Shown here piece after piece: positions 44,251 through 55,309 of a stretch of 64,000 nt of DNA. Made by a program: the position numbers and the translations under genes. Positions within the stretch are counted from its first letter, which is position 1. The number at the start of each line of letters is the position of its first letter. The notes below the pieces were generated by a model, which was not told the origin of the DNA, searched no databases, and worked only from the letters and a program-made list of their open reading frames with translations. Origin of the DNA: Strigamia acuminata (taxonomy: Eukaryota; Arthropoda; Chilopoda; Geophilomorpha; Linotaeniidae); NCBI GenBank assembly GCA_949358305.1, contig OX442321.1:5109605-5173604 (forward strand), written 5' to 3'.

Positions 44251-45239
44251 TTACCAGTTTCTCCGGCCGGTTTCATTAATATTTCAATCAGTGACTTCAT
44301 GGGTGTGTCGAACTCTTGTTTGAAATTGGCTCTTCGCCGAAAAGCGCTTTTCGGTTGACTGGCGAATTTGTGGACTCTTACTTCAACCCATGATGTCGGT
44401 TTGACGTGCAGAAGCTTCGACGAACGTGTCAACTGGCACACGGCGAATCTCGCTGCCATCATTTCGGCCTGTAATATTAAAATGTATTGCGTCATTCATT
44501 CAAATGTCCTTAAGACTTGTATTTAGTGGACAATTTGTTTACTTTTAGATTAGATTTTATGTATAAAACTGCTGGGGTTTAGCTGGTTTGGCCTCACTGA
44601 GTACGGTTTTTGGTGAAAACTCAAAATAATTTTGAAGGTGTCCTTAGGTCTGCGCCGCGCGTGGAATAATCTCGATCGTCGTCGACACAGCAAACAATAG
44701 CGCCACCCAACGGCAAAAAGAAGAAATGTTTATTCTCCAACTCCACCTTTTCTCGACGCAACTTTCAAAGCACAAAAACAAAAAATTAATCCAAACACAA
44801 AACCGAATTTTCCCACCCATACCTGCTCGAAATTCGCTTGTTTCGCCAAAGTCTCAGCCTCTAATTTCTCGATTTTCCGCATCAATTTATTAACCAAACA
44901 TTCCTGCTCTTGCTCCAACTGCACCTTCTCCTGCCGCAGCTACAAAAGCGACGAAACAAATCAAAACAAACAAAACCCAACGAAATCCTCGCACAAAATC
45001 AAACCTGATTTAATTTCCTCGACAAATCATTCGTAAGACACTCTTCTTCTTGTTCGTAATTCAACGCCAACGTTTCTTTCTCCTTTTTCAACGCCTGGAT
45101 CTTCTTCAACAACGTATTACTGATAAATTCCTCTTCCTGTTCCGCTTTAACTTGCTGCAATTCAAACAAACTTATTAATAATTTCGCACCTCAATAATTA
45201 ACGAATATCTGAATAATAAACAACAAAAACGGCCGTAAA

Positions 45240-45771
45240 AAATTGAAATTAATTAAATTAAAATTTTCTAAACACAAATATAAAATAACAAACATTAACA
45301 TTACTCCTAAAAATAAATATAAAAAGAAAAGTTAAAATTTTCAGAGACAACAGGATTTGAACCTGTGTGGAAAGATTCCTGGTCCATTGCCTTAACCACT
45401 GGACCACCACTACAAACTGTTGTTGTCTTCATGAAGACAGTCATGTTGGTGAACAAAGTTCTGATGTCATGACATCATTGAATCTCAAATGATGAAATGA
45501 CATCATTGAGTCTCAAATGATAAAATTCAACCTGGATCTTGGAACTATTTTTTACCTAGCAACAGTTGTTTACAATATTCCTCCACAAGCCTTATTACTT
45601 CCAAAAGTGTACTATCACCATAGAAAGAGTCCGAATTTAATGTTTGATTTATTTCTTTCTGCCTGTTTATGGCATAAAAACATTTGGGCATCTTTTTTAC
45701 CTGTTTGAGGTAAATAAATTCCTCAAAAATTTTGGTCATGACCGAAGAGTCTTATTGGTGCACTCCCCTTG
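45240..45771. mobile_element. Insertion in CCDC6 copy B intron, with SINE-like tRNA segment
   Basis: Sequence absent from copy A, where GTAAAA is followed within some bases by TTAGTGGGG. It contains a tRNA-like part at 45342-45413 and an unrelated part with a short direct repeat (TGACATCATTGA at about 45470 and 45497). No protein recognised. Confidence 0.5.
45342..45413 (-). repeat. tRNA-derived SINE head (not a working tRNA)
   Basis: The minus strand shows an A-box-like GGTCCAGTGG, GGTTAAGGCAATGGAC resembling tRNA-Ser, and an exact B box GGTTCAAATCC in a good T arm (ACAGG/CCTGT). The acceptor ends (GTAGTGG and GTCTCTG) do not pair and the anticodon arm is broken. Confidence 0.6.
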
Positions 45772-46579
45772 TTAGTGGGGAAATGAGGGAGTGCAGGGCG
45801 AAGGTTTAGGAGTGAAAAGGAAGGTTTTTGGACGGTTAATACGACGCAAAAGTGGATTTTCGGAGTTGCGGTTTTGTTGTTTTTGGGTGTTTGGACGTTT
45901 ACTCACGATGGTCACACTGGCCTGACGCAGAGCACGGTTTTCTTCTTGCAGCGACTTTACGCGCAACTTAAACGTTTCCAATTCAACTTTTAATACTCGG
46001 TTGGCTTGTTGTAAACTCTCGATTGGCATCATAATGGGACCACCATCCACCGAACTAGAACCGCTTTCGCTAGCACTATCCGCCATCTTGCCGATTCCCA
46101 ACGTGCGACTGCCGATCGTACAGCGCTGACAGCGCGTGATGTCATACAATCTCACAATAAACAATTAACATAAATGGATCAATGGCAATGGGATGACGCA
46201 CTAACATCCCGCATCAGTTATCTCGAAGAGCTCCCGCTCCTCCATCAATTGTTTATGTAAGAAAGTATTTGGCTCGTTTCCTTCAAATAACTCCAAAAAT
46301 CAATTTTTTTTTCGTAAAAATTTTTATTTTTATACATTTTTCCATCTGTTTTTCCATCTTTTTAAGTTTCCACATTTTAGAAATTTTGTAATTCCCTCAT
46401 TTCCAACCGATTATTAAATTACAAAAAAAAAAAGAAAATAAATAAATTATGTTAAACAAAAAATTGCAAATTTTTGCCAAAAACATTATTTCTCCTTTTT
46501 ATTCGTTTGACCGTTTATTCGTCTGATAAACTTTCGAACTCGCCGGTCGACTTTCGCGTACTCGCGCTCCATCTTGTAG

Positions 46580-48955
46580 TTAACGTCTTCCATTTCCTCC
46601 ACCAGCGATAATATGAACGATTCGAATGAAGATGTTGATCGTGTCCATGTAAATAGAAGTCGACCTAAGAGCCTTTGTATCAAACTTAATCTTCAAGGGT
46701 TACAAATGTCTAATTCATGCTTACGCATTGATGGGGTCGTATCCTTTTCCCGCGTACCCCGGTGACCATTCGGGCGCCAATTCCGCCATTTTGATTATAC
46801 GTTGAGTGTCGTAGAGCAGGAATCCGCCAAAAACGACCAGACCGCCGTAGATGCTCATCGAGTAGAGACTCGCGCCGAGAGCGGTGGTTGCCGGGAAGAA
46901 AAACGTTCCTGGAAATGAGGATTAGTTGATTTTTGTTTTGATTTTGTTTGATTTTGTTTGTTTACCGAGTGAGGAGACGAAAACAACACCTAGGCCCATC
47001 GCTAATGGGCCGCCGACGTGCAGGAATTTCTCGCTAGGAGCACAGGAGGCGAGAACCGATAATCCTAATTGTTTTTTAAGTTGAAGGGTTTGGATTTTTT
47101 TGTTGGTTTTTAATAGTGGCGTGAGAGAATCGTTATTGTTTGATCAAAGTTTAATGAAATTCACAGAAATATTTAGAAATTCGTCAAAAATTTACCAAAT
47201 TTATGAAGAATTGTTGAAAAATTGCTCAAATTTTGATAAAATTGATGAAAAATTGCTCAAATTTTAACAAAACTGATGAAAAATTGCTCAAATTTTAATA
47301 AAGCTGATGAAAAATTGCTTAAATTTTAATAAAGTTGATGAAAAATTGCTGAAACTTTGTCAAATTTAATAAAATTTGTGCAAAATTTCTCAAATTTAGT
47401 CAAAGTTCGTGCAAAATTCCTCAAATTTCATCAAAATTCGTTCAAAATTCCACAAATTTAATCAAAATTCGTTCAAAATTCACAAATTTAATCAAAATTC
47501 GTGCAAAATTCTTCAAATTTTATCAAAATTCGTTCGAAATTCCACAAATTTAATCAACATTCGTTCAAAATTCCCCAAATTTAATGAAAATTCGTTCAAA
47601 ATTCCTCAAATTCAGTCAAAAATCATGTCAAAACATCACCAAATTCTCAAACAACGATCAACCATCACGCCACTACCCTCCAAACAACAAAACTCACCTC
47701 CAACCACACCAGCAGTGTACCAAGCAGCTCGCATCAACACCGGCCCTCCCAAGAAACACATCGGTGCGATAATAGTTCCTATCAGACCGCTATGAGCTAT
47801 CCACACCATTTGCTTCGCACCAAACGTATCGGTGTACGGAATCGAGTGCAGAACCATTCCAGTCCCAACCAACGTAGCCAATATCGCCATGGTCGACTGA
47901 AACAAACAAAAATTATTGAACCATTGAAAACACAAAACCTCTCGAAACTCTACCATCAGAGAATTTCGTGTAAGTAATCTCATTATGGTCGGATTCCGCG
48001 CAGTCGCCATCGCCGACGCCGCAGTTATTCCCAGACTGGCACCGAAATACAAGTAAGTCGTACGGATCCTTTGCCTAACGTATTCGGGCCACATCCTACG
48101 GAAAAACAACAATTTTAATTTTCATAGAAAAGTGAAGACTTTTGGACAAACTTACACAGCTCTATCGATCGCTCCGAGCTCGTTGGACAAACCAATTCCA
48201 TAATAACACAGCGCGCCCAAACCGAAGGCCGATGCACCGGCCAATGCTCCTTTTCCGATCACAAAAGCTGAAAAAATATACAAAATATGCTTTTAAAATT
48301 GTCTTTAGACGATTTTAGACATTTTTAGAAGATTTTGGACGTTTTTTTTACGTATTTTGAGAAATTACACAGGTTGTTAGGCGGTTTTTAAGAAATTTTA
48401 GACATTTTTGGACGTTTTTAGACGTATTTTAAGAAATTCACACGTTTTTAGGCAGTTTTTCAGTAATTTTAGACGTTTTTAGACGTTTCACAAATGTTTT
48501 TTAATGGTTTTAGACGTTTAAAAATGTGAACGTTTTTTTTTACGTTTTAGACTGTTTTTAAGCCTTTCAGGAAACATTTTAAAATAACGTTTTTAGACGT
48601 ATTTTTACGTTTTCAGACGTATTGTTTTATGATTTTAGACAGTTTTTAGACATCTTAGTCGAATTCATACGTCTTTAAACAGTTTTTAAAGCTTTTCAAA
48701 ATGTTTTTTGATGTTTTTAGACGATTTTTCAACGTTTTTAGACTTATTTTTACCAGTTTCGCCACCCGGTTCCATCAATATTTCCTTCAGTGATTTCTTC
48801 TCGAACTCTTGTTTGAAATTAGCTCTTCGCCGAAAAGCGCTTTTCGGTTGACTGGCGAATTTGTGGACTCTTACTTCAACCCATGATGTCGGTTTGACGT
48901 GCAGAAGCTTCGACGAACGTGTCAACTGGCACACGGCGAATCTTGCTGCCATCAT
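46580..48955 (-). CDS. GHITM: GHITM (mitochondrial inner-membrane Bax-inhibitor-type protein), copy B
   Basis: 340 residues in seven exons with consistent phases: 48754-48955, 48156-48267, 47954-48095, 47698-47896, 46966-47064, 46725-46908, 46580-46664. The N-terminus is basic and amphipathic (ARFAVCQLTRSSKLL), as in a mitochondrial import signal. Several hydrophobic segments follow: GALCYYGIGLSNE, YFGASLGITAASAMA, GTIIAPMCFLGG, AAWYTAGVVGG, GVVFVSSLG, YGGL...FLLYDTQR. The end IYMDTINIFIRIVHIIAGGG is close to vertebrate GHITM. The family acts in cristae structure and ion exchange in mitochondria. This is the only copy with an open reading frame through all exons. The ATG lies just after a 5'UTR intron acceptor. 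Confidence 0.92.
47160..47625. repeat. Intronic repeats in GHITM copy B intron 4
   Basis: Same two repeat families as in copy A (AATTGCTCAAATTTTAATAA; TTCGTTCAAAATTCC units) but shorter and without the clean 21-bp block, so the block expanded or contracted after the duplication. Confidence 0.85.
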
Positions 48956-49230
48956 TTCGGCCTGTAAAATTAAAATTTATTGCGTCATTCATTCAAATGT
49001 CCTTAAGACTTGTATTTAGTGGGCAATTTGTTTACTTTTAGATTAGATTTTATGGAAAAAACTGCTGGGGTTTAGCTGGTTTTGCCTCACTGAGTACGGT
49101 TTTTGGTGGAAACTCAAAATAATTTTGAAGATGTTCTTAGGTCTGCGCCGCGCGAGGAATAATCTCGATCCGATCTCGATCGTCGACACAGCAAACAATA
49201 GCGCCACCCAACGGCAAAAAGGAGAAATGT

Positions 49231-49667
49231 TTACTTCTCAAGGAATTTTCTAAACAATTATTTTGTTCTCTTTATATATCTTTTCTGCTACATAAATTTC
49301 TAACTTTTTTTGTCCAGATTTTGTGAGAAGAAGTCAGGCGGGTTATAGCCGTTTGTAGGGTAAAATTGAAATTTTTTTTATGTCCTTATTACAACAGAAA
49401 TAAATTTATTCTTAATTCTTATTCCAGATACATATTTTTTCCCCACACAGGTAAAAATAACCGATCGAACAACATTTAATCGATTTCACTAATACCACTT
49501 GAGCTCTAAATCGCGTGCAGCTCCGTGTGAGATCAAAGATTAAAACACAAACACAAATAATGCTCGTTGCGTTTGAATCCAATCCAATTCCACTTCAAAG
49601 TTAGTACGAAAAACACCAATCAAACGTTATTCATCCTTATTATTTATTATTCAATTTTCTTCACCAG
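49231..49667. other. Upstream region of SLC35D copy 1
   Basis: 49310-49667 resembles 60690-61122 upstream of copy 3 (AGATTTTGTGAGAAGAAGTCAGGCGGG in parts, CTTATTCCAGATACATA). It likely contains the promoter and a noncoding exon. The start ATG lies directly behind a splice-like TTCTTCACCAG. Confidence 0.55.
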
Positions 49668-50772
49668 ATGTTTCATTCCACGCAAGGATTCAGCGCGGCA
49701 ATTTTCTACGGAAGCGTATCAATCGCAATGGCTTTTCTGAACAAAGCTATACTCTCACATTACAACTTTAACCAGCCAATATTCATCTTTTTAATTCAAA
49801 TGTGCTTTGCCGTGCTCACCGTAGAAGCTTTAAAACTTCTAAAACTGGTCTCACTCACAACCTACACATACCAAAGAGCAAAAAACATGTTTTTACCATC
49901 CTTTTGCTGCACTTTACATGCAATATTTGCATTAATTGCTCTCGAGGGGATGAATATGCCAATGTACGCCGTCATAAAACGATGCACACCTCTATTTAAT
50001 TTAATTCTAGCCGTATTTTATTTACGCAAACCCGTACCGTCCAAATTGATAATATTTTCAATCGTGTTGATAACTGCAGGATGCATCATTGCGGGTCAAA
50101 ATGATTTAAATGTTTAAAACTTGGTGTTTAAATTCCGACATTTTTCAGGTTTTGGCGATTTATCTTTCCATGCAAATGCGTATACGATGGGCGGAATCAG
50201 CGTGTTAATTCAGGGCATCTATCAAACCTTAATCCAACAAGTTTCCGAGCAAAAATATTCCACGTTTGAAATATTTTATTACAACAGTTACAACTGTCTG
50301 TTTTACACGGCAGTTTGTTTTTTCACGAGTCTTTTCTACGAAAAAAAAATCTCTTTTACAACATTCGACGGTCGGTGTCCCCCAAAAAATATTTATAAAA
50401 TATTTATAAAATTCCATGTATTTACAGATCACAATTTCCTAATGTGTTTCATGGCCGTCATTTCCGTGGGAGTTTTGTTACAATATTCCTTGTTCCTCTG
50501 CACGAATCTTAATTCGGCGCTCACGACGAGCGTGGTGGGCATTTTCAAAAGTGTCATTCAAACCGTCGTTGGGTTCTTTGCGTTTGGCGGCGTCACCGTC
50601 CACCCATTAAACATTCTAGGTACAAAGTTCCGTCTAAAAATCGTCGATTAAAAAAACACTTTTCGTTAATTTAGGAATAATACTTAATACTGGCGGCACC
50701 GTTATGTATTCCGTAGAAAAATTTCGCGAAAAACCAAACAAAATGCAATTGCATACTGCTCGTCACATTTGA
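49668..50772 (+). CDS. SLC35D-like nucleotide-sugar transporter, copy 1
   Basis: 312 residues in four exons: 49668-50094, 50149-50370, 50428-50619, 50675-50772; all introns are about 55 bp and phases agree. The frame joins as CIIAG|FGDLSF, TTFD|HNFL and LNILG|IILNTGGTVMYS. About ten hydrophobic segments are visible. Family motifs: FYGSVSIAMAFLNKAILS in segment 1, PMYAVIKRCTPLFNLIL, YYNSYNCL, and CTNLNSALTTSVVGIFKSVIQ, the last typical of SLC35D and related Golgi/ER nucleotide-sugar antiporters. The substrate cannot be told. The C-terminus (QLHTARHI) differs from copies 2 and 3. The N-terminus has no extra exon visible. Confidence 0.88.
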
Positions 50773-50838
50773 TATTTAAATAATTTATAAAGTTAATTTC
50801 ACAGCAGATTTCGGAAATAAACGATTGTAAATTTCGTT

Positions 50839-50925
50839 TCACAACTGACAAGTGATAATTGACCGAATCCAGATTCCTATTATTCTTGTTCTCTTCCGGT
50901 TCAAGGCAATGGCGAGTATCTGAAA
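50839..50925 (-). pseudogene. Relic of the SLC9B last exon after SLC35D copy 1
   Basis: TCACAACTGA...GACCGAATCC, ATTCTTGTTCTCTTCCGGTTC and GGCGAGTATC match, with a large central deletion, the last SLC9B exon at 62289-62429. It cannot encode the protein. Confidence 0.75.
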
Positions 50926-50949
50926 ATGGAGAATATTAAATGATGACAC

Positions 50950-51181
50950 TTAATATTCTCAAAACAAACAATTTATTCTATGAATAATCTTAATTTACTT
51001 TAAATAAAAATACGAAAACATGTTAATAGATTTCTGAATAATATGGAACATATTGTGAGTGTTTGGATGGGCGCCACATGGTCGGGGGAGACCCACGGGA
51101 CGCTGGACACAACACACACGATATGAAATAACAACGAAATACATGAGAGACACAAGTTTAGTTTAAGGTAAGCTTTATTAT
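50950..51181. other. LTR-like fragment (possible R-U5 and partial primer site)
   Basis: On the minus strand AATAAAGC (about 51173) precedes a stretch ending near ACCATG, then TGGCGCCCATCC, whose first nine bases match a tRNA-Lys primer site. It may be the 3' edge of an old LTR split by the hAT MITE. Weak. Confidence 0.3.
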
Positions 51182-51189
51182 GTCTAGGG

Positions 51190-51445
51190 CAGCGGTCGGC
51201 AACTGGCGGCCCGCGGGCCGGATCCGGACCGCGGAAGGTCAAAACTTGGACCGCCAAATATTTTTTATTATATATTTTTTTGGTATTTTTGTTGTTTTTT
51301 GGTGTTTTTTTTAATTTTTTTGTTTTTTTTGGTGTTTTTGGTGTTTTTTGTGTTCTTTTTGTTTTATTTTGTTGTCTTTTTCTGGACCTCGAAAAAAATT
51401 TTCACTAGTATCCGGACCCCACTCAAAATTACTTGCCGACCCCTG
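51190..51445. mobile_element. hAT-type MITE
   Basis: 256 bp, starting CAGCGGTCGGCAACTGG and ending TTGCCGACCCCTG, the typical hAT terminal repeats. It is flanked by an exact 8-bp duplication GTCTAGGG (51182-51189, 51446-51453). The centre is T/G-rich with no transposase. Confidence 0.95.
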
Positions 51446-51453
51446 GTCTAGGG

Positions 51454-52453
51454 GTATGATGTGGTGTCTCATAGTGCATTTCCCATTGCGATGACTGAGA
51501 ACAGCCATCCCGCGTGGCACGGCGGCCATTGGCCGAATGACACGGGTGGTCGGTATTCAGTTCGGCCGCGTCATCGTAGCGTTCACGTAGAATGCAGGAC
51601 GAACGCGGCGTACACGGACGCTCAGGTCCCGGTGGGCAGCAGAACAATCGGCGTGGCGACAGGGTCGCCACACCTGGTTGCGGGGGACCGCAACAGGTTG
51701 CGCATGAGAAACACGAGGTGCGGGAGAGCTGTGGAGTGCCGTGTGCTGCAGGTAAGTGATCAGCCTGCGTGGGCAGTTGGTCACAATATTAATAAAATTG
51801 AACGTCGGCGTGGTTTGCGATGGTTTCTTGCAAATTACCTTCGTTCGATCTTAACCTGAAATAATTCGGTTTGATCACTTAAAATTAACGGAATAGATTC
51901 CGAAAATCTTCTCTCACTTCTACTCACGATTGTCGCAATGGCCAACAATTCTACCAATTCTCTTGGCCATGGCTGGAAGAATTCCTTATGCTATATGCTG
52001 TCATGGCGGCATCAAGGCAATTCGGGACTTCGTTCTGCAACGTGGTCGAGAGGAACTGCGTAGGCTTCGCTGGCAACTTTACTTCTTTACACAGGTCCTT
52101 GACTAAACACTTTTTGGCCAAATATGTTGATTTTTTTCCTTCCCAATATTTTCTGCCCACTTTTTTTCCAGATGGGAACCAATAGCATGAAAGATGAATT
52201 TTCTGCTGAGAAAATTTTCTACTTACTGAATTCAGTCAAGTGGGAGCCCAGTGTGTATGTTTTTAAACAAACAATTAAAACTGATTAAAAGTGATTAAAA
52301 GACAAATACATGTAATGCTCGTGGCGTTTCAATCCTATCCAATTGCACCTCAAAGCTAGTGTAGTGATCCTGACCTTAACTCAAACATTACTAAATTAAA
52401 GACTCAAGATGCACTTATGCTGCACCGGGACTTATAATTATTTGGTATAATTT
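51454..52453. other. GC-richer region without recognised gene
   Basis: 51460-51780 is unusually GC-rich with open frames on both strands but no known motif; it might be LTR U3 sequence. 51900-52190 includes a 69-residue minus-strand frame, not recognised. 52250-52360 repeats part of the SLC35D upstream region (compare 60900-60990). Confidence 0.4.
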
Positions 52454-52454
52454 T

Positions 52455-52620
52455 ACTTTACCGGCCACCTCTCAGATCATCTCCAAAATTTGATTTTAGG
52501 GGCAGTCAAGGGTTGGGAATCGAATGGCGTTGACGGTTTTGGGGGCAAACGATAATGGAACCGGAAATCAGGAGATTAATGGCTGTAGGTTAAGCAGGGA
52601 ATCATATGGCCAATTGTTCC
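52455..52620 (+). repeat. Dispersed ~165-bp repeat, copy 1
   Basis: CCGGCCACCTCTCAGATCAT ... GGTTAAGCAGGGAAT. Copies occur at 59840-59985 (same strand, diverged) and 60490-60605 (opposite strand). Confidence 0.7.
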
Positions 52621-52739
52621 AAAACCGCGCTTGACCGGTTTTGGAACGGTTTTGGAACGTTCGGTTGGAACACGAGGGCTACGAACGAGTTCGGGCGCGA
52701 GCGACAGTTTGAGGCAAGAGTTTAAACGAGGGAGAAGCC

Positions 52740-52955
52740 ATGGCACACTTGATGTTAGGCAGTTTACTGCCATTTACCAAGTCGTCACTCCAAGAGTGGA
52801 TCTCTTGGTGCGAGACGTTCGCGCAATTTGTCGCCTTGAACGACGTTGTACCTTTGCTGTTGACGGTGGTCGGGATTCCTACTTACGATCGCATAAAGAG
52901 GCTGGTCGCTCCTAAGGATGTCGCCAAGACAGGGCTGGACTGGGAACAAATTTAG
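52740..52955 (+). pseudogene. Truncated retrotransposon Gag
   Basis: 71 residues starting MAHLMLGSLLPFTK, with WISWCETFAQFVALNDV and VPLLLTVVGIPTYDRIKRLV. This is the usual N-terminal layout of Ty3/gypsy and related Gag proteins (glycine-leucine start, W...F...FV..N, LL..VG...Y). The frame stops at once afterwards and no pol is near, so it is a fragment. Confidence 0.6.
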
Positions 52956-52959
52956 TGCC

Positions 52960-53570
52960 GGAAAATCTGGATGTTCGGGCCACAATTAATCAAGTCGAGA
53001 CGGGCCATAGCAAGCCAAGACGGGCCACAGCGGCCACGGGCCACCGGGAAATTCCCGGTATCCCGTCGGGCCAGTCCAGCACTGCACCAAGATGCCGGTG
53101 GTGGACATCCTGGAAGCGGTAGATACACATTACAGCTCGGTTGATACGCCGTATATGGTGAGACAGAAACTTGGTGACTATCTCAGTCAAGGTTTTTCAT
53201 TAGACTGAATTTTTCTTTATTTCTTTCCATGTCCTCCGGAGCCACTTCCTGCCACCCTCATTTCTCTCAACTTGGTTGCCCTGGCAACTACCCACACACA
53301 TCCAATTTTCTCTCATTTCCTCTAAGCTCATAAAAAATGAGGTAAATTAATCTCGAAAATATTTCCGGTTCTTTTCAATGCAAAATAAAATACAACAGAA
53401 CAGTTTCTGCAAAAAGGTCAACGATAAAATAAACTGAAGCTCTTCGGTGACCATCAAACGTTATTCGGACTTCGTAAAAAGAAGTTTTTACCAAAAAGTT
53501 AGTACGGAAAACACCAAATCAAACATTATCCATTAGCAACATTAATAACATCACGAACATTATTCACCAG
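52960..53570. other. Upstream region of SLC35D copy 2
   Basis: 52970-53070 has GGGCCA repeats (ACGGGCCATAGC, ACGGGCCACAGC). 53440-53570 resembles the sequence before copies 1 and 3 (AAAAGTTAGTACG, ATTATTCACCAG before the ATG). Confidence 0.5.
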
Positions 53571-54673
53571 ATGTTTCATTCCATGCAAGGATTCGTCGCG
53601 GCAATTTTCTACGGAAGCGTATCAATCGCAATGGCTTTTCTGAACAAAGCTATACTCTCACATTACAACTTTAACCAGCCAGTATTCATCCTTTTAATCC
53701 AAATGTGCTTTGCCGTGCTCACCGTAGAAGCTTTAAAAATTCTAAAACTAGTCTCAATCGCAACCTACACATACCAAAGAGCAAAAAACATGTTTTTACC
53801 ATCCTTTTGCTGCACTTTACATTCAATATTTACATTAATTGCTCTCGAGGGGATGAATATCACAATGTACGCCGTCATAAAACGATGCACACCTCTATTT
53901 AATTTAATTCTAGCTGTATTTTATTTACGCAAACCCGTACCGTCCAAATTGATAATATTTTCAATCGTGTTGATAACTGCAGGATGCGTCATTGCAGGTC
54001 GAGACAATTTAAATGTTTAAAACTTGGCATTTAAATTCCGACATTTTTCAGGTTTTGGCGATTTATCTTTCGATGCAATTGCCTATACGATGGGCGGAAT
54101 CAGCGTGTTAATTCAGGGCATCTATCAAACCTTAATCCAACAAGTTTCCGAGCAAAAATATTCCACGTTTGAAATATTTTATTACAACAGTTACAACTGT
54201 CTGTTTTACACGGCAGTAGTTTATTTTTTTACGAGTCTTTTCTACGAAAATAAAATTTCTTTTACAACATTCGACGGTCGGTGTCCCCAAAAACTTGCAA
54301 AATCAAATATTTATAAAATTCCATGTATTTACAGATTACAGTTTCCTATTCTGTTTCATAGCCGTCATTTCCGTGGGAGTATTGTTACAATATTCCTTGT
54401 TCCTCTGCACGAATCTCAATTCGGCGCTCACGACGAGCGTGGTGGGCATTTTCAAAAGTGTCATTCAAACCGTCGTTGGGTTCTTTGTGTTTGGCGGCGT
54501 CACCGTCCACCCATTAAACATTCTAGGTACAAAGTTCCGTCTAAAATTCGTCGATTAAAAAAACACTTTTCGTTAATTTAGGAATAATACTTAATACTGG
54601 CGGCACCGTTATGTATTCCGTAGAAAAATATCGCGAAAAACCAAACAAAATGCAAACCATTCGTCGAATTTGA
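53571..54673 (+). CDS. SLC35D-like nucleotide-sugar transporter, copy 2
   Basis: 311 residues in four exons: 53571-53997, 54052-54276, 54335-54526, 54582-54673. It carries one extra codon in exon 2 (TAVVYFFTS against TAVCFFTS). Signature segments are as in copy 1, with NITMYAVIKRC in place of NMPMYAVIKRC. All exons are open and splice sites intact, so it may be functional. The C-terminus ends QTIRRI, like copy 3, and marks copies 2 and 3 as the closer pair in this exon. Confidence 0.88.
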
Positions 54674-54738
54674 TATTTAAATAATTTATAAAGTTAATTT
54701 CACACCAAATCTCGTAAATAAACGATTGTAAATTTCGT

Positions 54739-54880
54739 TTCACAACTGAGTATTGACCAAATCCGGATTCCTCTTATTCTTCTTCTCTTCCGGTTCTTGG
54801 CTGAGTAATGACCGCATAAAACGATTAAAGCTGCACCGATGGGCGCTCTGAACATTATTGCAAGGACCGCATCATTTGTT
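54739..54880 (-). pseudogene. Relic of the SLC9B last exon after SLC35D copy 2
   Basis: Contains APIGAALIVLCG in one frame, then shifts. Against 62289-62429 it has small deletions and lacks the splice acceptor. No other antiporter exon accompanies it, so the duplicated block ended inside SLC9B. Confidence 0.8.
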
Positions 54881-55300
54881 TTGTATGTCACATACAAAAC
54901 ATACAGTATGTGTATACTCATAACAATTAAAATTAAAAGCTGAAAACAAGTGATTCATAAATCAACATGAAACATCCATATCTAACAATCTTTTATTCAA
55001 TTTACATTCTTGTTTCATGATTTTGCCCATAAGCACACGATGGCATTTTTACACTTTGAATGGGCGCACACCGACGTCAGAGCAGCAGTCTCCGCTCCTT
55101 CAATTTCAGGAAGTGACGTCATTTTGCTCAAGTTCAAGCTTGACTCTATTTCTATTTTGTCTGCTGCAGAAAACACCACGAGCCAAACCGTGCCCAGAGA
55201 CATCTTGACCAGTGGTTTAGACAAAACAATTTCAAACAAAACGGCACAATTAATTGTTGAAAGAAATGGTGTTTTTTATGTAAATTGCGAACGATTTTCA
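54881..55300. other. Noncoding stretch before the hairpin repeat
   Basis: No recognised gene. A 124-residue frame (55010-55384) runs into the repeat and has no family motif. Confidence 0.5.
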
Positions 55301-55309
55301 AAGAGGATT

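Larger units (their letters stand above)
41658..44462 (-). pseudogene. GHITM: GHITM (mitochondrial Bax-inhibitor-type protein), copy A, frameshifted
   Basis: Seven exons with normal splice sites: 44255-44462, 43565-43676, 43375-43505, 43113-43311, 42043-42141, 41803-41986, 41658-41742. Protein pieces match GHITM/TMBIM5: GALAGASAFGLGALCYYGIGLSNE, YLYFGASLGITAAS, GGPLIMRAAWYTAGVVGG, SLYSMSIYGGLIVFGVFLLYDTQR, GYDPINA, IYLDTLSIFIRIAHILAGGG. Exon 3 is 131 bp against 142 in copy B; 11 bp are missing after TAASA, which shifts the frame before most membrane segments. All other exons keep their length or phase. A full GHITM cannot be made unless this deletion is an assembly error. Confidence 0.8.
44731..46086 (-). 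pseudogene. CCDC6: Truncated duplicate of CCDC6 (copy B)
   Basis: Retains exon 1 (45907-46086, with a 36-bp in-frame deletion removing [12 protein letters not shown]), exon 2 (45005-45154), exon 3 (44823-44939, 12 bp shorter) and about 30 bp of exon 4 up to 44761. The duplication breakpoint at about 44731 removes the rest, so exons 5-8 are missing. An insertion of about 530 bp lies in its first intron. Splice sites and frame are otherwise kept, so a short coiled-coil product is conceivable. Confidence 0.85.
39130..49230. repeat. Tandem segmental duplication: units 39130-44730 and 44731-49230
   Basis: Both units run CCDC6 exons 4-1, then GHITM, and end in the same string (AACAATAGCGCCACCCAACGG). 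The junction GAAATGTTTA|TTCTCCAACTCC lies at 44731. Unit B lacks the Ly6 gene: GTATTTGGCTCGT (46272) is joined to TTCCTTCAAATAACTCC, corresponding to 40229 and 41352 in unit A. Confidence 0.9.

Noticed and set aside
45342-45413. Functional tRNA gene
   Set aside because: Acceptor stem cannot pair and the anticodon arm is broken; a tRNA-derived SINE head fits better.
51461-51859. 132-residue plus-strand frame in GC-rich DNA
   Set aside because: The opposite strand is equally open, no domain is visible, and the region looks like LTR sequence.
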